Below the pieces are notes generated by a model. That model was not told the DNA's origin, ran no database searches, and saw only the letters and a list, made by a program, of their open reading frames with translations. Shown one piece after another: positions 1 through 8,398 of a DNA stretch of 45,478 nucleotides. A program made the position numbers and the translations under genes. This stretch comes from an uncultured Acidimicrobiales bacterium. Its GTDB lineage: Bacteria > Actinomycetota > Acidimicrobiia > Acidimicrobiales > SZUA-35. The stretch lies in the NCBI GenBank assembly GCA_937925335.1, contig CALEWY010000048.1:1-45478 (forward strand). Direction: 5' to 3'. Every line of letters begins with the position of its first letter. Within the stretch, counting starts at the first letter, position 1.

Positions 1-1
1 C

Positions 2-139
2 GTCGCCGGTATGTGGGCGCATGTCGCGATCATCGTCGGGCTGCTGCAGATGCCCTACTACCTGCACGTTCCGCACCAACTCTTCACGATGTTTGCCGCC
101 GCTGCCCTTGCGTTGAGATTGCGATCGGACGAAGCGTGA
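2..139 (+). CDS. C-terminal end of a membrane protein (5' end outside window)
   Basis: An open frame runs from the left edge to a TGA at 137-139. The 45 visible residues form one or two hydrophobic helices (around AHVAIIVGLLQMPYYL and QLFTMFAAAALALRL) followed by a short charged tail ending RSDEA. This is how a polytopic inner-membrane protein would end, and the next genes suggest a polysaccharide polymerase, flippase or O-antigen ligase type role, but the family cannot be named from this fragment. Its stop codon overlaps the GTG start of the next gene by four bases (GTGA at 136-139), so the two are probably translationally coupled. Confidence 0.6.
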   Translation, partial: VAGMWAHVAIIVGLLQMPYYLHVPHQLFTMFAAAALALRLRSDEA

Positions 140-1257
140 ACCCGGTGCGACCTGGTGTGCGACCTGGTGTCCGCCCGAGTCTCACAAGAGCCGCCCTGGC
201 TCTGCTCAGCCTCGTGCTGATCGCATCGGCATGCGCCAGTGACGGAGCAGCGCAGGGAACGAGCGAGGTTGCCACACCATCGACCCTTCGGTCGTCACCC
301 GTTGATGGTCAGACGGCCGACGGCCAGACGACCGACGACCCGACCAGCGACCCTGATCAAGCACCGCCCGTCACGATTGAACGTCCCGGCCCTCTCGTCG
401 GAATCGCGGTGCCGAACGGGCGAGCCGCTGAGGTTCGCGACGTCGAAGTCGTCACCGGCGCAACCTTCGACATCATCCGTCTCTTCGCCCGGTGGGACGA
501 CGCGTTCCCGAACGCCGATGCACAATCGCTGATCGACGCCAATCGGCGGATTCATATTTCCGTGCGCCCGATGGCTTCGAGCGGTGAAGTGATCACGTGG
601 GCCGAACTCGCAACGGCTCAACCGGGTGATGCTCGATACGAAGAGCTCGTTGATTGGATCGATCGAGTTGTCGCACTCGGCCCTGGCACCTACTTCACGA
701 TCAACCACGAGCCCGAGACCGCCGACAGCCGACAGAACGGCTCGTCGGAAAACTTCGTGGCGATGTGGCGCCGCACCGTCGAGCTGCTTCGAGAACGAGG
801 CGGCGATGAGATTCGCACGGTCTGGACGATGACGAACGGAGCGTTCTCCGATGCCCGCGCCGAGGCGTGGTATCCCGGCGACGACGTCGTGGATGTTGTC
901 GGCACCGATGTCTACAACTGGCATACCTGCCAGGGCACAGACCGGCCGTGGCTCGATCTCGAAGAACTCCTCGTCGCTCCGATTGCGTTCGCTCGCAACC
1001 ACGACAAACCGCTTGCGCTCCCCGAGCTTGCATCGGTCGAAGACCGTGACAATCTCGACAGAAAAGCCGAGTGGATCATCAACGCCGAACGAACGCTGCT
1101 CGCCCCGGGCACGGTCGATCTCATCGAGTTCGTGATCTGGTTCGACGTGACGGCACCCGGTGGCACGTGGCCCGACTGTGTTTGGGACTACGACACGTCA
1201 CCGGCCGCTCGCGATGCGTTCGCTCAGCTCATGCTGAACGTCAGCGGTCAGACGTAG
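136..1257 (+). CDS. Lipoprotein with GH26-like TIM-barrel glycoside hydrolase domain
   Basis: The 373-residue product starts at GTG 136, chosen because it overlaps the preceding stop as GTGA and puts a signal peptide at the N-terminus. An Arg-rich n-region, a hydrophobic stretch and the lipobox-like ASAC (Cys33) predict export and lipid anchoring. A Thr/Asp-rich linker of about 55 residues leads to the catalytic domain. The segment INHEPE (His191, Glu192) resembles the acid/base strand of clan GH-A glycosidases, especially GH26, and LPELAS (Glu297) the nucleophile strand. Substrate cannot be read; beta-mannan or a related surface glycan would be usual for GH26. The glycosyltransferases downstream suggest a job in remodelling or releasing an exopolysaccharide. 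The N-terminus carries a VRPGVRPGVRP repeat from a short DNA duplication. Confidence is good for a secreted TIM-barrel hydrolase and moderate for GH26. Confidence 0.75.
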   Translation: MNPVRPGVRPGVRPSLTRAALALLSLVLIASACASDGAAQGTSEVATPSTLRSSPVDGQTADGQTTDDPTSDPDQAPPVTIERPGPLVGIAVPNGRAAEVRDVEVVTGATFDIIRLFARWDDAFPNADAQSLIDANRRIHISVRPMASSGEVITWAELATAQPGDARYEELVDWIDRVVALGPGTYFTINHEPETADSRQNGSSENFVAMWRRTVELLRERGGDEIRTVWTMTNGAFSDARAEAWYPGDDVVDVVGTDVYNWHTCQGTDRPWLDLEELLVAPIAFARNHDKPLALPELASVEDRDNLDRKAEWIINAERTLLAPGTVDLIEFVIWFDVTAPGGTWPDCVWDYDTSPAARDAFAQLMLNVSGQT

Positions 1258-1312
1258 CCGATCACGTTGGGTTGACCTGCCGAACACGCCAGAGGTGTGA
1301 GACGCGCCGGGT

Positions 1313-2455
1313 CTAGGAGAGGCGTGCGGCCAAGGTCGATGCGGCGACTTGATCGAGCGGGCCCAACGACTCGGGAACCCAGCCCTGGCCGGCCAACGAG
1401 GTTTCTCGAGCGACGATTTCGGCGAGATACAAACAGCGGGTTGCTTCGAGTTGTTTCGCTTCGAGTGGCAACGCCGGCGACGTGTAGGCCATCGCTGCGG
1501 CGACCGCAGCGTCTTCGTTGTTCGATGCGCTTCGACGCACCCGCTCCATCTCGCGATGGATGAGGTCGAATCCAACCGGGCGATCGTCTCCAGCGAACTC
1601 CCAATCCCAGATGAGCCGTTCGTTCTTCGTCGAGGCCATGTTCCACGGCGTGAAGTCGCCATGCCACAGGCCGGCTTCGACGATGGTTTCGCCATGTTTG
1701 GCGACGAGCGATTCCAGCCCGATGAGCTCGGCTGCAGCATTGCTCCAGCGACGGTCGTTGACGATGTCGCGAACCGATCGAGTCGACGACCCGAGGCATC
1801 GTCCGAGTGCAACGATCACATCGTCGTCGACCGGGTCTGGTTGACCGAATCGAGGGGTGACGACGAGTGGCGTGGTGACGACCACGTCGTTGCCACCGAT
1901 CATCTCGTGCAAGAGCACTCGTGGCGCTTCCAGTGGGGCAGGGAGGTGCCCGGCGACGGCCTTCAACCACGCAGCCTCGTTGCGAACGAGACTTCGGGTC
2001 ATCTCAGACCAGCCGATTTTTGCAAAACCGATCGTGGTGCCATTTGGCCGAAGAAGCTGGATGACCGGCTTGCGGTTGCGGCGGGGTGGTCCAGCACCGA
2101 CGGCGGCAACAACGTTCGATTCGCCGAGGGATCGGGCCAGTTCATCAACCAGCCGATACTGCGGAAACTCAACAACGTCGCCGCCTGCGTAGGGGAGAGC
2201 GCCGAGTCGAGCCGCCAGTTCGCCAGCAAGCCCTGTCGCGACTTCACGGGGGGTTCGTGCGTCATGATGACGACGCATGGCAGCAGCGGCGGCTGCGCGT
2301 TTGCGGAGTGGAAGAAGAAGTTGAGGTTCGCCCTCAGATGGCCGACAAAGATAGGGAGTGCGCGGACCGTCACCTTGGCCGCCGAGCACTTCGTCAAGCC
2401 ACGCTCGAGTGTTCGCATTGGGTTCTGGAGTTGGGCTTGGGCGGGAACTGGTCAC
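1313..2455 (-). CDS. Aminoglycoside phosphotransferase-fold kinase
   Basis: The 380-residue protein has the signature of the APH/choline-kinase fold. The catalytic loop HGDFTPWN lies at residues 265-272 (Asp267 as base) and the metal-binding segment IWDWEF at about 282-287 (Asp284). A Lys in FAKIGWS (Lys146) probably contacts ATP phosphates. Family members phosphorylate a hydroxyl on a small molecule (aminoglycosides, choline, sugars), but the substrate cannot be inferred here. The first ~100 residues are not clearly part of the kinase core. The gene stands alone on the reverse strand among + strand polysaccharide genes, with only about 50 bases to the divergent lipoprotein gene at 2509. A sugar or cell-surface substrate is more likely than antibiotic resistance given this context, but that is inference. 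Confidence 0.75.
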   Translation of the reverse strand: MTSSRPSPTPEPNANTRAWLDEVLGGQGDGPRTPYLCRPSEGEPQLLLPLRKRAAAAAAMRRHHDARTPREVATGLAGELAARLGALPYAGGDVVEFPQYRLVDELARSLGESNVVAAVGAGPPRRNRKPVIQLLRPNGTTIGFAKIGWSEMTRSLVRNEAAWLKAVAGHLPAPLEAPRVLLHEMIGGNDVVVTTPLVVTPRFGQPDPVDDDVIVALGRCLGSSTRSVRDIVNDRRWSNAAAELIGLESLVAKHGETIVEAGLWHGDFTPWNMASTKNERLIWDWEFAGDDRPVGFDLIHREMERVRRSASNNEDAAVAAAMAYTSPALPLEAKQLEATRCLYLAEIVARETSLAGQGWVPESLGPLDQVAASTLAARLS

Positions 2456-2508
2456 AATGTCCGGGTGATTGACGGCAGAAACTGACCATCGGAGTCTTGC
2501 GGAGAATC

Positions 2509-3153
2509 ATGATGAAACGACTGATGGAAAACTTGCCGGCGATGTTGCTGGGCTGCGTGCTCGCCCTTTCGGCATGCACGAGTGATCCGTCGGCCGACGA
2601 TCCGGGATCATCCCTCGCATCGAGCGACACAACCGCAGAAGACGGCCAGGAGCCAACAACCACGGCCGAAGACGGCACCGATGGAGATGGTGCGGATGCC
2701 GACACTGATCCCGACGGCCCAGATGCCGATGATGGCGACGGGAACGTCGACCCAGGCCCAACGACCCCCCAGACAATCGTTCCGCCGGGCGAGACTGCTC
2801 CGGCGCCGACCGACGATTCGGGTAACGATGGTGGCCAGGGCGGCGAACCGACGACATCCACCACGGTGGACGGTGTTGAGACGACCGACCCGTCTCAACA
2901 GCCGATTCAAGAACAGGACACCGCCCTCGTGTGTGCGACGGTCGAACAGGGTTACATCGCAGTGCTCTCCGGTGAGGACGATCTCTCGAGCCTCGAGTCA
3001 GGCGCGCAGCTCGCCGTCGACTCTGGTGCGGCTGACTACGTCACGCTCGGCGAAGAGCTGCAGACGGCGCTCAGCAACGACGCCGATGTGCGATCGGCCG
3101 CCGATGCGCTGTTGACGCGCTGCGAAGCCGACGGTTTCGAGCGGCTCGCGTGA
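2509..3153 (+). CDS. Acidic Asp/Pro/Thr-rich lipoprotein of unknown function
   Basis: The start is ATG 2509 (or the adjacent ATG 2512), placed by a GGAG at 2501-2504; a TTG further upstream has no such support. The ~214-residue product opens with a signal peptide and a clear lipobox LSAC (Cys23). Residues ~25-140 are low complexity, dominated by Asp, Gly, Thr, Pro and Ala, which would be an unfolded, strongly negative tether across the cell wall. The last ~75 residues look folded and helical (from about QDTALVCATVEQGYIAVL) with two cysteines. No family is recognised. Its stop overlaps the start of the Alg14-like gene, so it belongs to the glycosyltransferase operon and may help in surface glycan assembly. 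Confidence 0.75.
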   Translation: MMKRLMENLPAMLLGCVLALSACTSDPSADDPGSSLASSDTTAEDGQEPTTTAEDGTDGDGADADTDPDGPDADDGDGNVDPGPTTPQTIVPPGETAPAPTDDSGNDGGQGGEPTTSTTVDGVETTDPSQQPIQEQDTALVCATVEQGYIAVLSGEDDLSSLESGAQLAVDSGAADYVTLGEELQTALSNDADVRSAADALLTRCEADGFERLA

Positions 3154-3680
3154 TGACCCTCGAGTCCATCCCAACATCGCCCGGGTCAGCGACCGATGGT
3201 CCGATTGGCGCCGACGGCGAACCAGCGCAAAAGCGTGTGCTGTTCGTGTGCTCCGCCGGCGGTCACCTGAGCCAGCTGCTCCAGCTCCGCCCCTGGTGGG
3301 AGAACCACGAGCGGCAGTGGGTCACGTTCGATATGCCGGACGCACGTTCAAAGCTTGAGGGCGAGGAGATGATCCCCGCCTACTTCCCAACGACGAGAAG
3401 CCTGCCGAACACCGTTCGCAACTTTCGCTTGGCAACCAAGGTGATGGCCGACTTCAAGCCTGATGTCGTGATCTCGAACGGTGCCGGCGCGGCCGTCCCC
3501 TTCTTCGTGATCGCCAAGCGTCGCAGCATCCCAACCGTGTATCTCGAGGTCTACGACCGGGTCGATTCTCGGACGCTCACCGGCCGTCTTGTCGCACCTC
3601 TCACCTCAAAGTTCTGTGTGCAGTGGCCGGAACAACAATCGCTCTACCCGGGCAGTGAACTCACAGGACTGGTGTACTGA
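3153..3680 (+). CDS. Alg14/PssD-type glycosyltransferase accessory subunit
   Basis: This 175-residue protein matches the N-terminal half of MurG-like GT28 transferases: VLFVCSAGGHLSQLLQL is the nucleotide-fold glycine loop, followed by the DVVISNGAGAAVPFFVIAK strand-helix and a YLEVYDRVDS segment as in Alg14, PssD and Cps14F. In this family the Alg14-like subunit recruits the catalytic Alg13-like partner to the membrane to add the second sugar to a lipid-linked intermediate. ATG 3153 overlaps the previous stop as TGATG; a GTG at 3150 is an alternative. It ends in another TGATG junction with the Alg13-like gene, so the two halves should be made in equal amounts. The first ~25 residues are Pro/Gly/Ser-rich and not part of the fold. 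Confidence 0.82.
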   Translation: MTLESIPTSPGSATDGPIGADGEPAQKRVLFVCSAGGHLSQLLQLRPWWENHERQWVTFDMPDARSKLEGEEMIPAYFPTTRSLPNTVRNFRLATKVMADFKPDVVISNGAGAAVPFFVIAKRRSIPTVYLEVYDRVDSRTLTGRLVAPLTSKFCVQWPEQQSLYPGSELTGLVY

Positions 3681-4276
3681 TGGCGATCACAGCCCTGGAG
3701 CCGGAGTTTCTCGACATGCCCGACATCGTGGTTTCGGTCGGAACTGATCATCACCGGTTTGACCGCCTGATCCGCTGGACCGACGACTATGCGAGGCGCC
3801 ATCGCGACGCCTCGGTTCTCGTGCAACGCGGAACGTCAAACGTTTCGAGTGAGGTCGAGAGCCGCGAGCTGATTCCTCACGCCGAGCTTCGTGCGATGTT
3901 CGCCGCTGCCACCGTCGTGGTGTGCCACGGTGGACCATCGACGGTGATGGACGCTCGCGCTGCGGGTCGTCTGCCGATCGTCGTTCCCCGCAACCCCGAG
4001 CTGTCCGAACACGTTGACGGCCACCAGATGCGCTTCGCGAAGCACCTCGATGAGGAGTCGATGGCGATCGTCGTTTGGAACGAGAGTGAGCTCTTCGCGG
4101 CAATCGATGCCGCACTTGCCGATCCATCATCGGTCACGATTCCGATCGAACAGCGCATCGTGCCAAACGGCGTCGTGAACTTCGGTCGTGTCGTCGACGA
4201 GTTGCTCGGCGTAAAAACTCCCATCGCTCGAACCGTCCCCAGCGGTCGGTTCGCCAAGCGAATGGGTCGCCCATGA
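3680..4276 (+). CDS. Alg13/PssE-type catalytic glycosyltransferase subunit
   Basis: The 198-residue product corresponds to the C-terminal, UDP-sugar-binding half of a GT28 enzyme. The diagnostic segment CHGGPSTVMDARAAGRLPIV (His83) followed by PRNPELSEHVDGHQ matches the donor-binding motif of Alg13, PssE, Cps14G and the C-domain of MurG. It should act with the Alg14-like protein encoded just upstream, transferring a hexose or GlcNAc from the UDP-sugar to a polyprenyl-linked acceptor at the cytoplasmic membrane face. The start overlaps the preceding stop by one base (TGATG) and the end overlaps the next gene by four (ATGA). Sugar specificity cannot be determined from sequence alone. Confidence 0.84.
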   Translation: MAITALEPEFLDMPDIVVSVGTDHHRFDRLIRWTDDYARRHRDASVLVQRGTSNVSSEVESRELIPHAELRAMFAAATVVVCHGGPSTVMDARAAGRLPIVVPRNPELSEHVDGHQMRFAKHLDEESMAIVVWNESELFAAIDAALADPSSVTIPIEQRIVPNGVVNFGRVVDELLGVKTPIARTVPSGRFAKRMGRP

Positions 4277-5220
4277 GCGTTGACCAGAACTCGAATCGGG
4301 CTGATGCCGTTTCGGTCGTGATGGCAACTCGTGATCGCCCGGAACTGCTTCGACGTGCGATCGATGCCGCCCTCAGCCAAGAACACCCGGCTGATCTCGA
4401 AGTTGTTGTGGTCTTCGATCGCAGCGAACCCGATCACTCGCTCGAGATCGATCATCAAGTCGATGGCCACTCGCGCCGAATCGTCGTGACGACAAACGAT
4501 CACGGGCCCGGCCTTGCCGGCGCTCGCAACACCGGTGTGGCCAAAGCGACCCATCCGTGGATTGCATTCTGTGATGACGACGACGAATGGCTTCCGGGCA
4601 AGCTCGCCGGTCAGTTCGCCGCTCTTGGCGCGAACCCCGACGCTCGTGTGGCAACGACGGGTGTCTTCATCCACTACGAGGGTGAAGACACCGCTCGTAT
4701 CCCCGATCCGGCGCTGCTGACGTTCAGCGGATTCTTGAACGACCGGATGACCGACGTTCACCCCTCGGCCACCTTGGCGTCGGCCGAGCTCATCGCCGAG
4801 CTCGGTGATGTCGATGAGACCATTCCGGGCGGTTACGGCGAGGACTACGACTGGCTGCTCCGAGCCGCCAAGTTGTCTCCGTTTGCCGTGGCACCAGAAC
4901 CCCTCGTTCGTGTCCACTGGCACGGTGCGTCGTTCTTCTTTGAGAAGTGGAAGACCATCGACGAGGCTCTCGAATTCCTCGTGCGGAAGTACCCGCAGTT
5001 CCACGACCCCGATCATCGTCAGGGCCTTGCCCGGATTCGTGGCCAGCAGGCCGTGGCCCAGGCGGCAATGAAAGATCGCGGCCGAGCATTCCGCACCGTC
5101 CGCGAGATCCTGCGGTTGAACCCAACCGAGAAGCGATGGCCCGTCGCCGTGCTCGTCGCGGCCGGTCTGCCGGCGAGTCGAGTGCTCGCCGCAGCCCACA
5201 AGCTCGGCAAAGGCATCTAG
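4273..5220 (+). CDS. GT2-family glycosyltransferase
   Basis: This 315-residue protein has the GT-A fold of family 2: SVVMATRDRPELLRRAID at the N-terminus binds the nucleotide, GLAGARNTGVAKA is the conserved helix, and the metal-binding acidic motif DDDDEW lies at residues 101-106. GGYGEDYDWLLRAAK supplies the late E-D catalytic-base region. The C-terminal ~90 residues are helical. It probably adds one sugar to the repeat unit begun by the Alg13/14 pair, since it starts inside the stop codon of the Alg13-like gene (ATGA at 4273-4276). It is the last gene of the operon; the next genes converge on it. Confidence 0.88.
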   Translation: MSVDQNSNRADAVSVVMATRDRPELLRRAIDAALSQEHPADLEVVVVFDRSEPDHSLEIDHQVDGHSRRIVVTTNDHGPGLAGARNTGVAKATHPWIAFCDDDDEWLPGKLAGQFAALGANPDARVATTGVFIHYEGEDTARIPDPALLTFSGFLNDRMTDVHPSATLASAELIAELGDVDETIPGGYGEDYDWLLRAAKLSPFAVAPEPLVRVHWHGASFFFEKWKTIDEALEFLVRKYPQFHDPDHRQGLARIRGQQAVAQAAMKDRGRAFRTVREILRLNPTEKRWPVAVLVAAGLPASRVLAAAHKLGKGI

Positions 5221-5314
5221 CTCTCGCCGCGCTCACCCGGTGGTTTCACCATCGGTGCGGGTACACCGAGCGCGGGCGCATCGAATTCAACGCACTCGAG
5301 ATGGAAAACGCAAA

Positions 5315-5353
5315 CGGGCCTGCGCAACACCGAATCGGCATCACGCAGGCCCG
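5315..5353 (-). terminator. Hairpin terminator for the ABC transporter operon
   Basis: A perfect 10-bp stem, CGGGCCTGCG at 5315-5324 and CGCAGGCCCG at 5344-5353, encloses a 19-base loop. On the reverse strand the stem is followed by a T-rich run (TTTGCGTTTT, 5305-5314), as in an intrinsic terminator. It sits in the gap between the convergent GT2 gene and the transporter operon and may stop transcription from both sides, better for the reverse strand. Confidence 0.75.
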
Positions 5354-5386
5354 AATGAGATCGCTCGAACTTCGTTTCGGGTTGCC

Positions 5387-7450
5387 CTAGTTCGAGATGG
5401 CGACCGCAACCGGTCGAGGCAATTCGTCGACCGGCAGGTGACACGTGATCACGTGGCCGGGCTGCACCTCGACGGCCTCGGGAATCTTGACGTCGCAGGT
5501 TCCAGGCATGTGGTACTGGCAGCGGGTGTGGAACACGCAGCCTGACGGCGGATCGGCCGGGCTCGGGATGTCGCCCGACAGCGGAATGCGCTCTTTGGCC
5601 TCACCATCGACCGACGGAACCGCAGAGAGCAGCGCTTCGGTGTAGGGGTGAACCGGGCCGGCGAAGATGTCGTCGGTCTTGCCCTTTTCCATGATTCGGC
5701 CGACATACATCACCGCGATGCGGTCGGCGAGGTAACGAACGACGCCGATGTCGTGAGTGATGAAGAGGTAGCTCGTGCGCTCGTCGCGCTGCAGGTTGGC
5801 GAGCAGGTTGAGGATCGCCGCCTGCACGGACACATCGAGAGCTGACGTCGGCTCGTCGCAGACGACCACTCGTGGATCTCCAGCGAAGGCTCGAGCGATC
5901 GCAACACGCTGCTTCAAACCACCGGAGAGCTGACGAGGACGCATGTCGAGGTGATGCTTCGAGAGGCGCATGGCCTCCGCGATTTCTTCAACTCGTGCGT
6001 CGGCTGCAGAACCGGAGATCTCGGTCAGGCTGGTGACCGTTCGGTGAAGAATGCGGCGAACCGTCCAGGATCGGTTGAGCGCCGAGTCTGGGTTCTGGAA
6101 CACCATCTGGATGGCTCGGATGGATTCGTTCCGACGGTCGGTTGCCTTCGACTTCATCGGGCGACCATCGAGGGTGATCTCGCCACCCGAGTCGGGTCCG
6201 TGAACGCCGAGCATGGTCTTGGCGAGTGTTGACTTTCCGGAGCCGGACTCGCCGACCAGGCCGAGAGTCTCACCCTCGGCGAAGCCGAGATCGACCGAAA
6301 CGAGCGCTGGGATGTCGCGGCCGCGCTGGCGGAAGGTCTTCGACACGGAGTTGAGCTGGACGACGCGATCGTCGCCGATCTCGTAGGGCTCAACCTCAGC
6401 CTCGAGCTCGGTGATTTCGGTGACCTTGTCTGGGTGGTGGCAACGCGTCCAGCGGCCTTTGCCGAGCGCCACGAGCGGCGGGATCTCGGTGCGGCAGGTT
6501 TCGCTCGCCAAGGGGCAGCGGTCGACGTAGACACACGTCGGAAGTGAGGATCCGATCGATGGCATGTTGCCGGGGATGGTGGAGAGCGCACGGTCGGTCT
6601 TGCGGAGGCCGAGGCGTGGGATCGCGTTCATCAACCCGATCGTGTAGGGGTGACGAGGCTGCTCGAACAGTTCACTCGACGATGCCTCTTCGACCATCTT
6701 GCCGGCATACATCACGCCGACCCGGTCGCACATCGTGCGGATCACGCCAAGGTTGTGAGCGATGAGCAGCACGGCTGCCTGGGTCTCGGAGCGAAGTTCA
6801 CGAACGAGGTCGAGGACTTCGGCTTCAACGGTGGCATCGAGGCCGGTGGTCGGTTCATCGAGAACCAGAAGCTTCGGGTCGCCGGCGAGGCCCATGGCGA
6901 TCACCACTCGTTGGAGCATGCCGCCCGAGAGCTGGTGCGGGTAACGCTCGAGCACACTCTTCGGGTCAGCGATCTTGACTCGCTCCAACGCTGCGAGCGC
7001 CCGGTCCTCGGACTCTCCCTTGTCGTAGCCGAGGATCGAGAAACACTCGGCGACCTGCTTGCCGATCTTCAGGGTTGGGTTCATTGCTTGAACCGGGTCC
7101 TGATAGACCATCGCGGCGCGGTTTGCTCGGAAGTCGCGCAGTTCCTTGTTGGACATCTGCGTGATGTCGGCGCCGCTGGCTCGGACTCGACCGCCGGTGA
7201 TCTCACCGTTGGACGGCAAGTATCGAAGTGCGGCATAGGCGGTTGTCGACTTGCCACAGCCAGACTCACCGACGAGGCCGAACGCCTCACCCGGGCGAAC
7301 CTGGAAGGTCACGCCGCGGAGCACCTCACGAGGGGTACCACGCACGTGATAAACGAGCCGGAGGTCCTCAACGGAGAGCGCAGCGTCGTTGGGGTCGCCG
7401 CGGTCGATCGGGACCTGATCGGCGGACTGAACGGGTTCGATGACGGTCAT
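5387..7450 (-). CDS. Fused dual ATPase of a peptide/nickel ABC importer (DppD-DppF type)
   Basis: The 687-residue protein contains two complete ABC ATPase domains in tandem. Domain 1 has Walker A GESGCGKS (61-68), signature LSGGM (174-178) and Walker B LLVLDEP (194-200). Domain 2 has Walker A GESGSGKS (400-407), signature LSGGL (508-512) and VVVCDEP. Each domain ends in the oligopeptide-transporter C-terminal extension with four cysteines (306, 312, 319, 337 and 638, 644, 652, 670), a pattern that in some DppD proteins holds an iron-sulfur cluster. It powers the permeases encoded upstream. ATG 7450 overlaps the previous stop as ATGA, so about 30 residues of further upstream open frame are not used. 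Separate D and F subunits are the more usual arrangement; the fusion fixes their 1:1 ratio. Confidence 0.93.
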   Translation of the reverse strand: MTVIEPVQSADQVPIDRGDPNDAALSVEDLRLVYHVRGTPREVLRGVTFQVRPGEAFGLVGESGCGKSTTAYAALRYLPSNGEITGGRVRASGADITQMSNKELRDFRANRAAMVYQDPVQAMNPTLKIGKQVAECFSILGYDKGESEDRALAALERVKIADPKSVLERYPHQLSGGMLQRVVIAMGLAGDPKLLVLDEPTTGLDATVEAEVLDLVRELRSETQAAVLLIAHNLGVIRTMCDRVGVMYAGKMVEEASSSELFEQPRHPYTIGLMNAIPRLGLRKTDRALSTIPGNMPSIGSSLPTCVYVDRCPLASETCRTEIPPLVALGKGRWTRCHHPDKVTEITELEAEVEPYEIGDDRVVQLNSVSKTFRQRGRDIPALVSVDLGFAEGETLGLVGESGSGKSTLAKTMLGVHGPDSGGEITLDGRPMKSKATDRRNESIRAIQMVFQNPDSALNRSWTVRRILHRTVTSLTEISGSAADARVEEIAEAMRLSKHHLDMRPRQLSGGLKQRVAIARAFAGDPRVVVCDEPTSALDVSVQAAILNLLANLQRDERTSYLFITHDIGVVRYLADRIAVMYVGRIMEKGKTDDIFAGPVHPYTEALLSAVPSVDGEAKERIPLSGDIPSPADPPSGCVFHTRCQYHMPGTCDVKIPEAVEVQPGHVITCHLPVDELPRPVAVAISN

Positions 7451-8397
7451 GCGGAGTACACCTTGGCGATCGAGTCGGCGATGAGGTTGATCGCGATCAC
7501 CAGCGAGGCGATTGCGATGGCCGGGAAGATCGAGATCCACCACTGGCCGGCTTGGATGAGCGAGTAGCCCTCTGCGATGTCGCGGCCCCAGTCAGCGTCG
7601 GTGGCACTGCCAACCGAGAAGCCCAGGAAGGAGAGCGTCGCCACCGTAAAGATGGCATAGGCCACACGAACGGTGAACTCGACGACGAGCACGTTCGTGA
7701 TGTTGGGGAAGATCTCCCGCAACATGATGAACATTCCGGGCTCGCCGCGGAGTTTGGCCGAGGTGACGTAGTCGAGCTGCGCTTCGGTCATCACAGCGGC
7801 TCGCACGGTTCGAGCGACGACTGGCGTGAACAAGCCGGCGATCGTGAGCACGAGCACGGTTCGAGAGGCGCCGAAGGTGACGAGCACCATCAAGGCCAAC
7901 AGCACGACGGGAAGCGAGAGGACCGCTTCGATGATGCGGCTGAGCACTTCATCGACCCAGCCTCGGTAGTACCCCATCAAGAGGCCGAGGAACGCTCCGA
8001 ACAACACGGCGATGCCTGCTGAGAGCGGAGCATTGACCAACACGTTGTCCGCTCCGTAGATGACTCGGGAGTAGACGTCTTGGCCAATGGAGTCGGTGCC
8101 GAACCAGGCGGTACTTTGGGGTCCCTGGCGGGCGATCGTTCGATCATCGACACGAACGGCCTCGTTCTCACCCCATCGAGCGAACAGCCCTGGAAGAACT
8201 GCGCAGAGCACCCAGAACGCCGTGATGGAAAATCCGATGATGAACGAGGGCGTGCGGAAGAGCTCGGCTCGTTGTTCCTTCTTGATCGTGTTGCGATCAG
8301 TTGGGGGAATGTACGAGTCGGGCGTCTGAGCCGTATCCGGTGTGATCGTGATGTCATCACCGGTGGAAGTGGATGAAGGTTGTTCGGTTGTGCTCAT
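7447..8397 (-). CDS. Peptide/nickel ABC transporter permease, DppC type
   Basis: The 316-residue product has a ~65-residue Ser/Thr-rich cytoplasmic head ending near the TM-entry segment LFRTPSFIIGFSITAFWVL, followed by the binding-protein-dependent permease domain with about six helices. The EAA-type loop that contacts the ATPase is visible around SAKLRGEPGMFIMLREIFPN. ATG 8397, one base after the preceding stop, is preferred over an in-frame GTG at 8406 because GGTGAG lies at a suitable distance. It overlaps the ATPase gene by four bases. It pairs with the DppB-type permease to form the membrane pore. The substrate is probably an oligopeptide, but nickel or opine-type substrates cannot be excluded. 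Confidence 0.9.
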   Translation of the reverse strand: MSTTEQPSSTSTGDDITITPDTAQTPDSYIPPTDRNTIKKEQRAELFRTPSFIIGFSITAFWVLCAVLPGLFARWGENEAVRVDDRTIARQGPQSTAWFGTDSIGQDVYSRVIYGADNVLVNAPLSAGIAVLFGAFLGLLMGYYRGWVDEVLSRIIEAVLSLPVVLLALMVLVTFGASRTVLVLTIAGLFTPVVARTVRAAVMTEAQLDYVTSAKLRGEPGMFIMLREIFPNITNVLVVEFTVRVAYAIFTVATLSFLGFSVGSATDADWGRDIAEGYSLIQAGQWWISIFPAIAIASLVIAINLIADSIAKVYSA

Positions 8398-8398
8398 G

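Noticed and set aside
1313..2455. Antibiotic-resistance gene (aminoglycoside phosphotransferase)
   Set aside because: Only the general APH fold is visible. No resistance subfamily motif, mobile element or resistance context is present.
3877..5199. Long reverse-strand frame opposite the glycosyltransferases (~440 codons)
   Set aside because: It runs antisense to two clear glycosyltransferase genes and has no domain, start signal or promoter.
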